Assembly: GCF_036711975.1 (NCBI RefSeq)
Contig: NC_091967.1
Location: 9,052,001 to 9,116,000, forward strand
Length of the DNA stretch: 64,000 nucleotides
Direction of reading: 5' to 3'
From: Onthophagus taurus
Lineage: Eukaryota; Arthropoda; Insecta; Coleoptera; Scarabaeidae
The translations under genes were made by a program, and so were the position numbers. The first letter of the stretch is position 1, and each line of letters begins with the position of its first letter. The notes beneath the pieces are model-generated. The model ran no database searches. It was not told the DNA's origin and saw nothing but the letters and a program-made list of their open reading frames with translations. Positions 16,884-28,862 of the stretch are shown piece by piece.

Positions 16884-18289
16884 TTATACAATTGGGAAAC
16901 GATCCATTTCTTCATATTCAATTACAATCGGTTCACGAGCACAAAGAGCGTTGAAAATGTTACCTATATTATCCCAAACGTTAAATTCCAAGCGTTTATG
17001 ATAAATCATCCCGCATATTGATAACAAACAAATAAGAAGTAACAATACCGTGATTGTTCCTTAAATCAATGTATATTATTATAATAGAAAAGAATTATTT
17101 TTAATAATTATTACATACCTAAAATTACCACAGCAACCATCATCATATTAAAAAACATAAACTTTAAATTAAATTACGCATGAATTTGATATTGTGAAGT
17201 TGACTTTGACATTTCTTAACATATTAATAGTTTACTAGATTCCTGATTTTAGTTTTTTAGTAAAATTTTTTTTTTATCTTAAAACTTTAAAGTATCATGT
17301 TCCAATTTCCAAATGTTATATCTATATTCACCTCTTGATTTACATAAATCATTCATATCAAAATGAATTCTACTATAACCAAACATAAAATTAATATTCC
17401 TTAAATTATTAATACACCAACAAGATAAATTATTCCCTTTTAAATAAAAATTAGAAAAATTGTTAAATGTATTCAAATTAAATTCGAGACAAGAAACGTA
17501 ATTATAACATAAATTTAAATAACCAACGTCATAAAATTGTGAAAGAAATTTGATCGGAATATGATACAACTCATTTCTTTGTAATTCAATGTAGTCTATG
17601 TACTTAATATGATTAAAAGTATTTTCATGAATCGTGGATATTTTATTATTTGTAAGAGATATCCTGTAATAATGTAACGGTTTTAAATTTTTTAAACATG
17701 TCTCATCTATTGATGTAATAGAGTTATTAGAAAAGTTTAATATGTACAATGAAAAGTTGTTTGTAAACCAATTACCGTTTATAAAAGTTAATAAATTTGA
17801 GCTTAAATCAATTAATTCTAAGTTAAGCATATTATCGAATGCGTTAGATTCAATAATTTCTATTTTATTATTGTTTAGCCATAAATATTTAATCGGAATA
17901 TGATTAAACATGTTTTCAAAAATTTTAGGGATAACGTTTGATGTTACTTTTACTGAAACTAAATTAGGAACGTTTCGTATAAAACCAGGCATTAAATTTT
18001 TCGTCGAATTCACTATTTTCAATTTTAATAGTTCACTAAAATCCTTAAAACTTTCTGAATCGATAACTGTATAATTTTTATCGACGACGTTTATCTCGCA
18101 TATTTCATCATTAAGAATTTTCGTCGCATTACTTGTAAAAATCACTTGGTTTTTATCACATAAAATCGCTTGATAGTACACCACTTGATTTTCTAGTAAT
18201 TCTGTTCGATTATTTTTACTAATTTGTATCGAAAACAATATAATTATTAAAATATATAAAATCTGTGTATTATTTTGTAACATTTTCAT
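16884..18289 (-). CDS. Leucine-rich-repeat protein, secreted or single-pass receptor
   Basis: The ATG-proximal frame (18289-17279) alone encodes 336 aa: signal peptide (~1-24), LRRs (~90-275, e.g. YLWLNNNKIEIIESNAFDNM) and a Cys-rich C-terminal cap (LSCWC...DLC). I propose a spliced form: donor AGAG/GTGAAT at 17331 joined to an exon at 17059-16884, phase 1 on both sides, giving 377 aa. The added exon supplies a transmembrane helix (TITVLLLLICLLSICGMIY), a stop-transfer HKR and a ~36-residue acidic tail ending EEMDRFPIV. Without splicing the protein ends KLEHDTLKF and is secreted. Asn-rich composition and several N-x-S/T sites fit an ectodomain. The family is not recognised further; LRR ectodomains usually bind proteins at the cell surface. 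The gene is convergent with GK, 252 bp between stop codons. Confidence 0.75.
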
Positions 18290-18507
18290 TCAAACTAACA
18301 CCACTTCAATTTCATAATTGATAACCTTTTAATCTTTTTATTTTCGTTTACTTTTGAACAACTTTTTTAAGTCTTAAAGAAAGACGAACTTGAAAATGAT
18401 AAAAAACGAACACGAATAATAAAACGTAATCCTTATTTTATGTTTAGATTAAGAATAAACTTACCTGATAATGGATTGTGCTGCGGAGTTAATGATATTT
18501 CGCACAA

Positions 18508-18579
18508 GACTCCGTGGCGCAACGGTAGCGCGTCTGACTCCAGATCAGAAGGTTGCGTGTTCAAATCACGTCGGGGTCA
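18508..18579 (+). tRNA. tRNA-Trp (anticodon CCA)
   Basis: 72 nt forming a full cloverleaf: acceptor GACTCCG/CGGGGTC with one T-G wobble, D arm GGCGCAACGGTAGCGC, anticodon stem TCTGA/TCAGA around loop CTCCAGA (anticodon 18540-18542), T arm GCGTG-TTCAAAT-CACGT, discriminator A. No intron; CCA is not encoded, as expected for a eukaryotic nuclear gene. A T-run at 18587-18595 is the likely Pol III terminator. Confidence 0.96.
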
Positions 18580-19025
18580 ATTATTGCTTTTTTTTGTGAT
18601 TTTAAAAAATTAGTTAATGTTTTTAGTTTATATATGTTTATACGTTTATTTAAGCTATATCTTATTTGAATCTGCATTTATTTAAAATTGCTAACGCTAT
18701 CAATTGCATTTTCTCTTCAATTTTTGGACGTTTTGTTGGCTACACAGCAGTGAAAAACCTCTGCATTGTATGTATTTTGCACATACCATGGGACATTAAT
18801 TATGTTTCGCAACACTTTATTCTGGAATATTTGAATACCCTTGATTTTCGTGTTACCAGCGCAGCCCCAGATGCTGTACTTTGGAATTCCTCCTAACCAG
18901 CCAGTGGAGCTATCAGTAGTTTATTGCTTATAGTGCTCTTTTCTTTTTTACATGGTCTTCCCACCTAAATTTGGTGTCCAGAATCATGCCTAGATACTGG
19001 GCATTGTTCTCACAATGGTACCATG

Positions 19026-19438
19026 TAGTGATGGAACGGATAGTTTTCAAACGGGGTTTTGCATTAAAAAGAGGATACTTTAATTAATAATTGGTGATAT
19101 TCCCACAAGGATTCTTCAAGACATTAATTTTATAGCAAATTTTGAAAATTATCAATGAAAATTGCAACAACGAAAATTTTATCATACCATCAAATATTGT
19201 TTTCTCAAAAACTAAAAGTTATTTTTCAAAACGGGTTGGTTCATTGGAAAGAAGACACTTTTATTAACACTTTGGGAAATTTCCATACTTATATTCCAAG
19301 AAATGGATTTTATACGAATTTTTAAAACTTAACCGGCGAAAATTGCAAAATTTGAAAAAATTGTAGATTATTTCAAAAATTTATTTCTCAAATTTATTTT
19401 TCAAAACGGCTTTTTGCCGGATATCCGTTCCACCACTA
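19026..19438. mobile_element. 413-bp hAT-type MITE with 8-bp TSD
   Basis: 17-bp terminal inverted repeats, TAGTGATGGAACGGATA at 19026-19042 and its inverse with one mismatch at 19422-19438. Perfect 8-bp duplications GTACCATG at 19018-19025 and 19439-19446 are the size made by hAT transposases. Inside, a ~175-bp unit beginning TTTTCAAA(A)CGGG is tandemly repeated (about 19045 and 19225, with a third start near 19397). No coding capacity. Confidence 0.88.
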
Positions 19439-19893
19439 GTACCATGTATATCTAGAGACGCTGTATCTTTTTGCTGTTTATTTCTAAGATTGATATGGAT
19501 GAATTTCATCTCGTTTAACTTTATCCTCCATTTTTATTGCATTGTTGGTTGCTTGTAGATTCCCAAATCTTTCTCTACGCAAGTAGTCCTGTATTATCTG
19601 CAAACGTAGTTACCCTCAACTCTGGTATGTCACTAGTATATAGGATTTATCTTTTTTAAGTCTGAGTCTTCATCTTCTTGTTTAACTGTCTAGGAGTCTG
19701 TCTCTAAGTATTGTTTTGGGGGCATTTTGTTTAGTTGGGTTGCGTTGAAGAGGTCGATTAGTACGACTATACCATTTTTAGGCTGGTACTTTAGAATTTC
19801 TCGAGTAACTGGTGTGATATTTCTGCTCTTTGATTCACAATATTGCTTATTTCTTGACTGTTTTGGCCTGAGTTGGGATCTCAGCCATATATT

Positions 19894-19907
19894 AAGCATA
19901 CCGCGTT
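19894..19907. repeat. Left target-site duplication of inserted LINE
   Basis: AAGCATACCGCGTT, repeated exactly at 20865-20878, bracketing the truncated LINE. Confidence 0.85.
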
Positions 19908-20864
19908 GATTGGGCGAAAGGAGGGCCTCAACTAAAAAGAGGAGCCCTAGCCTGGTACACCGATGCTTCAAAGACAGTAAGATCTGGAGTAGGCATGGGC
20001 ATTAGTGGACCAAATAGCCACATCAAATTGCCCCTCAGCTCGGACTTAACAATTTTCCAAGCAGAAGTTCTTGCTATAAACTTCTGCACCGTTTTGAACC
20101 TACAGAAGGGACAAAAAGGTGCATCCATAAACATTTTCACAGACAGTCGGGCCGCCTTAAAGGCAATTCAGGCCTACACGTGTGGCTCCGCACTGATCAG
20201 AGAGTGCACCAACAACCTGAGAGAACTCGCTAGGGGCAATGATGTTACCCTATGGTGGGTTCCAGGTCACAGCAACATTGAGGGCAATGAGAAGGCCGAC
20301 AAGCTGGCCAAAGAGGCAGCAAACACGCCCTTCATTGGACCCCAACCTGGATGTGGACTACAAAAAAGCCACCTAAAACAAATAATCAACAACTGGGAGG
20401 CTTCAAAGATAGCCTTACGCTGGAAAGAACTTCCAGGTCACAGACAAGCGAAGAGTATGATAACTCCGTCGCAAAACAAAACCAAAGAGGTTTTATGCCT
20501 CAGCAAAGGGGATCTAAGAACGCTCTCAGGCTACCTAACCGGCCATGTGCCCCTAAAATACCACCTCTTCCACATTGGACAAGCTGAGGATCAAACTTGT
20601 CGACTATGCAACGACGAGTCAGAAACTGCTGAACATATACTGTGCAATTGCGTCGCCAGAGGACGTCTAAGGCACAACGTCTTCGGTAAAACTCCCCTGT
20701 TACCTACCGACATAAAGGTTCAAGACCTCAGGACAATACTAAGGTTCATTAAGGACCTACATTTGCCCTAAACCTTTGGAGGGCTAAAGTTACAATAGAT
20801 CTTATAGGTCGCGGTAACGAGAGGGGCCGCCCTCCTCAGCCCGGCAGCAATAATAATAATAATA
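19908..20864 (+). mobile_element. 5'-truncated LINE: RNase H domain, zinc knuckle, (TAA)n tail
   Basis: A single open frame runs from the left target duplication to the stop at 20771. It carries RNase H residues (WYTDASKT, with FQAEVLAI, IFTDSRAALKAI and WWVPGHSNIEGNEKADKLAK holding the D-E-D-D/H set) and a terminal knuckle CRLCNDESETAEHILCNC. The 3' UTR ends in (TAA)n at 20849-20864. Flanked by 14-bp duplications. The intact frame suggests a young insertion, truncated at the 5' end as is typical of target-primed reverse transcription. It sits head-to-head within an older minus-strand LINE. Confidence 0.92.
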
Positions 20865-20878
20865 AAGCATACCGCGTT
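20865..20878. repeat. Right target-site duplication of inserted LINE
   Basis: Second copy of the 14-bp direct repeat AAGCATACCGCGTT, immediately after the (TAA)n tail. Confidence 0.85.
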
Positions 20879-21707
20879 ACTTTTTACTTATTGTCTCTAG
20901 CTCGTGGTCCATTGTTGCTATTAATAGCAACAATTCTTTCTTCTTCGTCTTTTCTTTCTGAGTTTCTGGGTCTTGTTGTTAAGTATATTTTTTTGTATAA
21001 GGGATACCTCGATTGCTGCCATTTTCTTCTACCACTTCGTTTTTTTGACAATTTCTCTGAATGCTAGTACATTTTGGTTACTTGTGTTGTTCCTTAGTGT
21101 TGTTGTAGTTCACTGATTCGATAAGACAGGTGAAATGTTCAGCTTCTCTTTCTAGTTCTTCATTAATTCTAAGACTAACGTTTAGGTTGATTTTGTTCTT
21201 GTATTGTGTTGCTAAGAGTATTAGTATGACGGCAGAGTAATCGGAGTTTATGTCAATGTTCACTTCAACTTCTATGAGGTTGGAAGGTACATTCCTGCTA
21301 ATAAAGAAGTCTATCAGTCGGAAATTTTCCCTTTAGGAGTAATAAAAAAGATAATGAGTTCCATAACAATATCAAAAGAAAGAAGCTTCTAGAACCATTT
21401 TTGCTAATTTAAAATAGCTTAGTATTTCAAATTATTATTTTATTAAAAATTGTTTTTCTCTCGAAATTCTTGATATGTGACGAATCAGATTTTAAAGTTT
21501 CATAGTTTCATATTAATCAATAACTTCCTTGAATAAAAGGTCGTTATAATCCATTTACGCATTTGATAATTGGAAAAGGTATTATTCTCGAATCTTTGTT
21601 TTGAAACAAAGCGGTCATTAAAAGTAGTAAACAGGCCAAGTTTTGTATTTAAAATGAATAATTTTCGTTCATAGTTTCCATTTTCCTGTTAATATTCGTT
21701 TAAAGCA

Positions 21708-23368
21708 ATGAGTCCCTTACTTGTGATTTTAACCGTTTTGGTTATTTTTTTAGGAAAGGCAAGAACTATTGATGTTATTAAATATAACGAAAACTTAAAA
21801 TCTGACTGCAAAGGTAACTAACATATAATATACTCTATATTAGTTGCTTATTAATTCTATTTTTAGTTACAAATGTTTTTCTTACATACGTAAGCGAAAT
21901 TATAGCTGTTTCTTGGGGACCTGTGAGCAATGATTGTTCATTAAAGCCAACATATAAAGTTCAGTACTTCGTAGATGAAAATTTAACTGATGTTAGTGAT
22001 AGTGTTTCAGTGGGAATGCCCATGGCTATATTACCCGTTGGAAAATTAAAGTGTGAGGACGTTTCTATTAAAATATTGGTCTTAGAAAATGATACGTTAC
22101 TTGCGGTATCGAATGAATATGATTTAGAAAGAGGTAATTTTTTAGACCGTTTACATTTTTGTAAGGTCCCAAAAATTATATGTTCTCCTGTAGATTTAAA
22201 CAACATAACTGGATTATCAGCCGAGCGAACTTCAAAGGGAATAGAAATAACCTGGAATCCGTTAAATTTGGGTAGATTTTGTAAAGTAACATATTCGCTC
22301 CGATATAAAGTTGGTTCAAACAAGGAAGAAGTTATTAACGATTTAGATAGTTCTCGCTTTGTGTTGCCACTAACTCAAGATAATCCTTGTATCCCATATA
22401 TCATAAAAGTTGAAGCATTTAGTAATGAGATGAAATCTCCAGAAGCAGAGATGAACTATGAAATTGGTATCCATAAAAAATTAAATTTCCTTAAATTATT
22501 TTAATTATTAAACATTTTAGGAATACCATCTGTTAGAGATGTAACTTTAGAAAATCGCGAAGGAAAAGTTGTCGTAGACTTCAAACCTCCAACAAATATA
22601 CCAAACGAATGCGGAGAAGTTGATTATCAAGTTATCCAAAAAGATGGTGATTGTTACGTAAGCGATTTTGTTATACTACCCGTATCTAGTACCGGTTATG
22701 AAGGTTTCGCAACCAACAAAACAATTGTTAGACAACCAGGAGCTGTACAAAGTCTCGAAGTTGCACCAAAAGATAAAAACGTTTATTTAAGTTGGAAAGC
22801 TCCTATCGGCGGAATCGGTTGCGATTTGCAATATTTTATTAAATTTAATCAAAAAACAGTCCGAGTACACACAACGCATTTTTTCGCACCAATACAATTG
22901 GAAACTTGTAAATTCGAAGTTGTTCAAGTCATTCCTGCTGTTGCTGATGGTAAAAACTACATTGACGGATTAAGCTCAGAACTTGAATTAGTTGGCGGTA
23001 AATTATCTGTATTTTGTTACGATTCCTCTTTTTAATTTCTTTTTTTTATTTTATAAGATGTTGGACCAGTAGATGACGTAAATTGTACAATAAAATCAAA
23101 GTTTGTGGATTGTTGGTGGAATAAGCCGCAAAATACCGAATTATGCAAAAAAATAGATTACGCAATTACGTACTTTGATGGAGTTGATACGAAAACCCAA
23201 AAAATCGAAGAACCATATTTTAGTTTTCGAACTCTCCTCAATACTTGTAACTTTTGGTTCAACATTCAACCAATTGCTTATGCTGCGAATAGAGTATGGG
23301 AAGGAGAAGTTATGGAAACTATAATAGACGGTTGCGATGATGATTTATATAATAAATTTGACATTTAA
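21708..23368 (+). CDS. Secreted protein of ~5 fibronectin-III-like repeats
   Basis: Four exons: 21708-21813, 21867-22466, 22521-22997, 23058-23368; all GT-AG, all three introns phase 1, 497 aa. A signal peptide (MSPLLVILTVLVIFLGKA) is followed by about five beta-sandwich-like units with the FN3 Trp motif (VSWGPV, ITWNPLN, VDFKPP, LSWKAP, CWWNKP) and paired cysteines. Exon 2 holds two units, exon 3 two, exon 4 one; uniform phase-1 introns are typical of shuffled extracellular modules. No transmembrane segment or enzyme domain is seen. I do not recognise the family; a soluble receptor-like or immune/haemolymph protein is possible but not shown. Confidence 0.85.
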
Positions 23369-23411
23369 TTCGATTACCAACATATAAGTTGTAAAAATAT
23401 AATTATATTAC

Positions 23412-23417
23412 AATAAA
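23412..23417 (+). terminator. Polyadenylation signal of the FN3-repeat gene
   Basis: AATAAA 43 nt after the stop codon. Confidence 0.6.
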
Positions 23418-24149
23418 CTTGAACACATTTTAATTCTATTGTGAATTATAACCTGAATTGCAAATGCAAGCAAGTAATTTCCTAAGTAAGCATCTTCCTT
23501 CCTAAATTATGCTAATACAATTCGAGTACGTATGTAGTTCGGTCACATGTGACGATGTAGATTAGATCTGTGTATCCTGTTCTCTATTTGCAACTACTAT
23601 ATATTCTCTCACTGGTCTCTATTGTTCAATATCCTGTTTAATATATTAATTAAAGGATTAATTTGTTAATTAAAAGCTTAATTAACTAATTAAAAATTTA
23701 ATTTGATTTGTTTCAAATATCCTTATATTCTTGGAATCTCATCTTTCTTTGAAACCATCTTCAGTATAATTTCAAAGAATTCCTGACCAGTTTCCTGTTA
23801 TGGGAAGTGATTATGAACGGTTCAATTTGTCCTCATACTTATCTTGTAAAATGCAATAATTGTTTTTAGTTTCACAACCCGCGTTATTTACCCACATGTT
23901 TCACTTCGCTCGAATCCACCACTTTCCCCTCCTTGGTGTCTTATTGTTGTGAGCATTTTTGTCTATCGATTATTATCTCCGTATTCGAATTTCCCACTCA
24001 ACGGTTATCGACTCTCCAATCTTTATAAAGAAATCAAATCTTTTTTGCATCGTTGGTATCCATACGGATAGTGTGTTAACATGGATTTACTATCAAGTTT
24101 TATAGCGAACTTTATTTACCCCATCTTATTTATATTGGAAGCTATGGAT

Positions 24150-24735
24150 TAGATGAGATACTGAGATAGAATGCTAGATACTGGTTACACGAGACTGCTT
24201 AATATCTATTTTATTTTGCTTTGAGAATCAGAAATTGTTCTTCCAGACCGGGCATTGATGATGGAAAACTAGTTACTACTTGAAGGGTCTACTTATTACA
24301 TGCAGAGTATGTTATATAGCTAATGGAATACTATACATTACTTCCAGAAGACTGGATACTTCTGATAGACAAGATATTGCATTTACAAGTTTAGTTACAG
24401 CTTACAGAAAACTTGATATTGCCAAATATTATTTCCAGAAGACGAAATACTGAGATAGAATACTAGATACTGGTTACAGGAGATTACTTGCTGCTTAATA
24501 TCTATTTTATTTTGCTTTCAGAGTCGAAAACTGTTCTTCCAGGTGGAGCATTGTTGATGGAAGAGTAGTTACTAGTTGCACGCGGCTACTAACTACTTGC
24601 AGAATATGTGATATAGCTAGTAGAATACTTTATTCCAGGAGACTGGGTATTTCTGATAGACAACAAGATACTGCTAGTACAAGTCCACTTACAGCTTGTA
24701 GAAGACTTGATATTACCAATGAAATGCTAGATACT
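24150..24735. repeat. Tandem duplication of a ~290-bp AGATACTG-rich unit
   Basis: 24152-24440 and 24441-24735 align along their length: both contain GATACTGGTTACA, TTTATTTTGCTTT, a TTGTTCTTCCAG segment, and then GACTGG(A/G)TA(C/T)TTCTGATAGA. Shorter AGATACTG/AGAAGACT words repeat inside each unit. Related words occur inverted at 55.1 kb. Confidence 0.75.
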
Positions 24736-26731
24736 ATTTCCAGAATATCCTATATTGTTGATAGAATAGTAGATACTGGTTAGACAACCTTTTATTATTT
24801 GAAAAAAATGTATACAATTCGCATTTGCGAGAAAGTAAAAAATTATTACATGACCAATTTATGAAATAAGGATTATAGTATATATTTTTTAATGAATTAC
24901 AATTTCGCATATTAAATAATACCCAATTTAACAAACATAGACGCAAAGCAAATCAGTGACGGTAATCGGATTAAAGGTTCTGGCTGCAATCGGAATTAAG
25001 TTGCATCGCATAAAGGCGGAACATGTTAAAGTGAAATACGGGTAATACCTAGTACATAGGTTATTAATATGAAAATAGCCTGTCTACTAAGCTTTGCCAT
25101 TGGAAATGATGAGATAAATTATGTAATATAGGAACTACTCAACACCGATTGAAAAATATATTGTATAATTGAGTACATTTGCGATTTGAACTTGAAAGCT
25201 AAAATTTGAAAAAACCTTAAAACCTTTCTCTGCGATTAGAATTTCAAAGTAATAAGCGTGCATAATAAGAATTAAAAAATGGTTTCGTAGAAAGGTTAAA
25301 CGTGTACTTGCTTGATGTCATTTGAACAACTAATTTCGTACGAGTGGAAAAGCTGGATGGCGCTAATTTAGTAGTACGGAGTTGCAATCAAGCTATTTGC
25401 TGTAGTAGCCATTTCACTCGTTAATTTATTTACGTACAACAGAAACTACTCGTATTTGACGTGAGGATATACTCGGCTGCCGTTTTTTTAATCCAAACTT
25501 TTCAACTAGAATCCTTAATAGAACTGAATGTGCAACTTTTTATGTTTTTATGTTTCATTCATTACATTAATAATTAATATTTTAGATAATCAAGACAACT
25601 CAATACTATCCATAATAAAAAACGCTATAATTTTCAATAGGAAGACACCGTTATATGAACCTATAACTACTGGATGTATCGCAATAAGTATAGATAGGTA
25701 TTTTTATTGAGCAGTAAAGAAAAATTTATGGCAGTTTAGCAAATAAAATACACCCGTAAATGATATTTACGCTGGAAACATCGTAAAGCATAGGGCAATA
25801 GAAAACAACTATTTATAATATACTACATTGAAAATTGACTACAATTTCGAATTGACTGATTTTGATTAAAATAATTGTTACGTACGGTAAACATTTTAAT
25901 ATTTTCATTATTTATGCATTTCAATAATGCATGGAGAGTGTTGAGTTTATAATATCCAATCAGAAAGGTAATCAATGCTTCGTAACTCGAGGCCGTTTAA
26001 TTATTTACTAATTTCCTGTAGTTGAAAGCATGAGATCCCTTCAGGCTATTCAATAGCTTTTTCGAGAGTAGGAGCGGCTAATCGAATAAGTTGGCTTAGG
26101 GGCTTCAATTTTAAGAGATACTTTACTTCAAACTTATCCGCTATGAAAAATTTTCACACTTAAATCTGAAAAGAAATTTTTCCTAGTCATATTTCAAGTA
26201 TTAAAATGGAAATTTTCGGTAAATGTATCCGTACAATAAATTGCAAGTTGCGTTGGGTGGGGTTGCTCTCATTTACATCTCTTTGAAAACGAAATTCCGG
26301 TGCTGGCGGTGACATTTTCATCCCATCATGTGCGATGTACCCTGTAGTTGTACCAAACGACCTCAAAAACCTATCAAAATGTGACATTTGAAATTCTCGC
26401 ACGTAACTCATTATTTATTTCGACTTTTTGATATAAATGATTGCACGGTTGTATGTATTATAATAACAATACTAATATATTCGGGGAGAATGAAATAGAA
26501 TGAAATTTAAAATTATTAAACCCAAGGTACAGATGTCGTTATAATGTTCCTTATGCTCTTGGATATTAGTGCCCGAATGTGGCAGCATATGTTGCGAAAT
26601 GAGAACCGGCTACAACTTCTCTAAATTAAATTCATTTTCTTCGGTAGTAATAACGTCTCGAAGTAACGACAAATGTTTTCAACGTATGCTTTTATTAACT
26701 TTTCAGAATAGTTAAATCATTATACTTTTGA
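24736..26731. other. Intergenic, nothing coding seen
   Basis: AT-rich single-copy-looking sequence with only short unsupported frames. Confidence 0.5.
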
Positions 26732-28862
26732 AAAATAATTTTTAATTTTCTTTCAAATATATTGGAATTGAATAATAAAGCTATTGAAATTGAAGAAGTT
26801 GAAATTGTGGATGATTTCCCCCCTTCTAGTGACGCTGCTCTTGATATATTATATGACATGAATATCAGTGATAATAACTCTAGGTTTAAGTTTAGTGTCG
26901 TTGAGCCACTCGTGGTACTTAATGTTATTAAATCGATAAAATCTGCTTCAACAGGAACTGATAAAATTAGTCCTGAGATGGTAAAACTTTGTTGTCCCCA
27001 TATAGTACCTTTTATTACACATATTATAAATTCCTGCATTCTGGAAAGTGTATTTCCTGATTGCTGGAAGGAAGCCTTAATTAAGCCTATACCTAAATGT
27101 AGTGACCCAAAAGCTTTGAAGGACCTGAGACCCATTAGTATTCTGCCAATGTTATCAAAGGTTCTTGAAAGAGTACTGAAAGTTCAATTAACGGAATTTA
27201 TTACGGATACTGACTCTCTATTATCTACTCAGTCTGGGTTTCGTCGAGGGTATGATTGTTGCTCTGCGATGCTGAAGGTGACAGATGACATTATCTCTGC
27301 GACTGATAAGGGTGAAGTTACCGTTCTTACCTTGTTAGACTATAGTAAAGCGTTTGATACTGTGAATCATGCGGTCCTTTTTAGGATTCTTCACTCTGTT
27401 GGGCTTGATCCTTCGGCGGTTGCTCTGCTTGGCAGTTATCTTGGACGGAGATCACAGTGTGTTCGGATTGAGGGCATAACATCTTCTTCTCGACCAATTG
27501 ATTTTGGGGTTCCTCAGGGCTCAATTCTTGGTCCCACGTTGTTTTCGATATATACTTCAAAAATCTTTCATAATGTGAAACACAATCAAGTTCACAGTTC
27601 ATCATGCCGATGATACCCAGCTTTATGTTTCTTTTGGTCCATCCCAATGGCGCAATGCTATTAATAATTTAAATTCTGACTTGGAATATATAACGAATGT
27701 TTCCAATTTGCATTGTCTGAAAATTAATCCTAATAAATCAGCCGTTTTGCTCTTTGGTAACAAAAGCGTTTGCGACCAGTTAAAGGGTTTGGTTAAAGTT
27801 CACATTCAGGGATCTGAAGTGCCGATTGTGAGTGAGGCAAGGAGTCTTGGTTTGATTGTAGATAACAGTTTTAGATACCATAGTCAAGTTAATAACTACA
27901 TCAAGAAAGCGTATCACTCGTTAAGGCTACTATATCCCCATAGAAGCTATTTGCCTATCATGTTGAAAAAAACTTTATGTGACTCCTTGGTTCTTTCTTA
28001 GTTTAACTATATGATTCCCTTATATCATCCGGCTGTGTGCTCATATGACTCGGGGAGGATTCAGAGAGTTCAGAATAGCTGTCTTCGTTTCATTTATGGA
28101 ATCCGGAAGTTCGATCACATTTCCCACTGGCTTATTGAATCAGGCTGGTTGTCGATGCGCTCAAGAAGAGAACTTCATACTCTAACTTATTATCATAAAT
28201 TGATTACTACTAAAACCCCTATATATTTGTACAATAAGATTTTTTTCAGGTGCGATATTCACAATCGTGAAACTAGATTTAGGTGCTGCATAGACCCGCC
28301 TCGACACAGAACGTCACTTTTCCAAAGATCTTTTTCTTTTCATATATATAAGTCATACGGGAGCATTGGTGACGAGTTGTGGAATCTCGGTGTTAATTGT
28401 TTTAAAAAACATTTGAGGGCACGGTTACTTGGAGAGCAGGTGACTACTATTTCTGGCAGAGACCGGTGAGTCACAGTTTTGCTGCGAATATTTCTTTACT
28501 TTATTTAAGATATTGTTTTCTTTCTTTTTTTTATTTTTTGTAGAGTTAAGGATTATGATGTATTTCATATCTCTCTAATAATTGTCAAGGCTTGGATTGA
28601 AAATCAGTTGGTATACAACTGAATCTTTGCCTCGTGATTGCACTATTTCTTTTTCTCTTGTTATTGTTCTTTTTTTTTATTATTATTTTATTTTATTTTT
28701 ATTTGGTTTAATACTTTACTGTAGTACATTATTTTATTAATTATCTCATTATCTTTTTATTACAATTTGTTTTTACTTTTATTTTTGTAATCAATTATTT
28801 ATAATTATTTTTCATTTTTTCTGATGAATGTGCAATAAAGGCTATTATTATTATTATTATTG
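26732..28862 (+). mobile_element. 5'-truncated LINE with nearly intact reverse transcriptase
   Basis: The frame opens after a stop at 26729 and carries RT blocks: WKEALIKPIPK, DLRPISILPMLSKVLERVL, TQSGFRRGYDCCSAML, LLDYSKAFDTVNH and FGVPQGSILGPTLFSIY. A +1 frameshift near 27600 moves to the frame with HHADDTQLY (catalytic Asp pair), which continues past one TAG (27999) to SLGLIVD...YGIRKFDHIS and a stop at 28467. A ~380-bp AT-rich 3' UTR ends CAATAAAGGCTA(TTA)n at 28836-28862. CR1/jockey-type RT; the endonuclease is lost. One frameshift and one stop indicate a fairly recent copy. Confidence 0.9.

Larger units (their letters stand above)
18650..21340 (-). pseudogene. Decayed jockey-group LINE, interrupted by two insertions
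   Basis: Reading the minus strand from the right: endonuclease end (near 21340-21200, RLIDFFI...NIDINSDYSAVILIL), RT start (19870-19720, NITPVTREILKYQPKNG then IDLFNATQLNKMPPKQ), catalytic box read as FADNTGLL (~19614-19590), KYLG-type motif (AQYLGMILDTKFRWEDHV, ~19005-18952) and C-terminal segment (IQIFQNKVLRNIINVPWYVQ, ~18840-18780). The order is right for ORF2 of a jockey-type retrotransposon. Stops and frameshifts abound. A second LINE (19908-20864) and a hAT MITE (19026-19438) are inserted in it. Confidence 0.85.

Noticed and set aside
17119..17158. Short exon (MFFNMMMVAVVIL) joined to 17059-16884 as a separate 71-aa membrane microprotein
   Set aside because: Splice phase works, but it makes a ~33-residue hydrophobic run, too long for one helix, while the 17059 exon alone has a complete helix and joins the LRR frame in phase. 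Kept only as an alternative to the LRR-receptor model.
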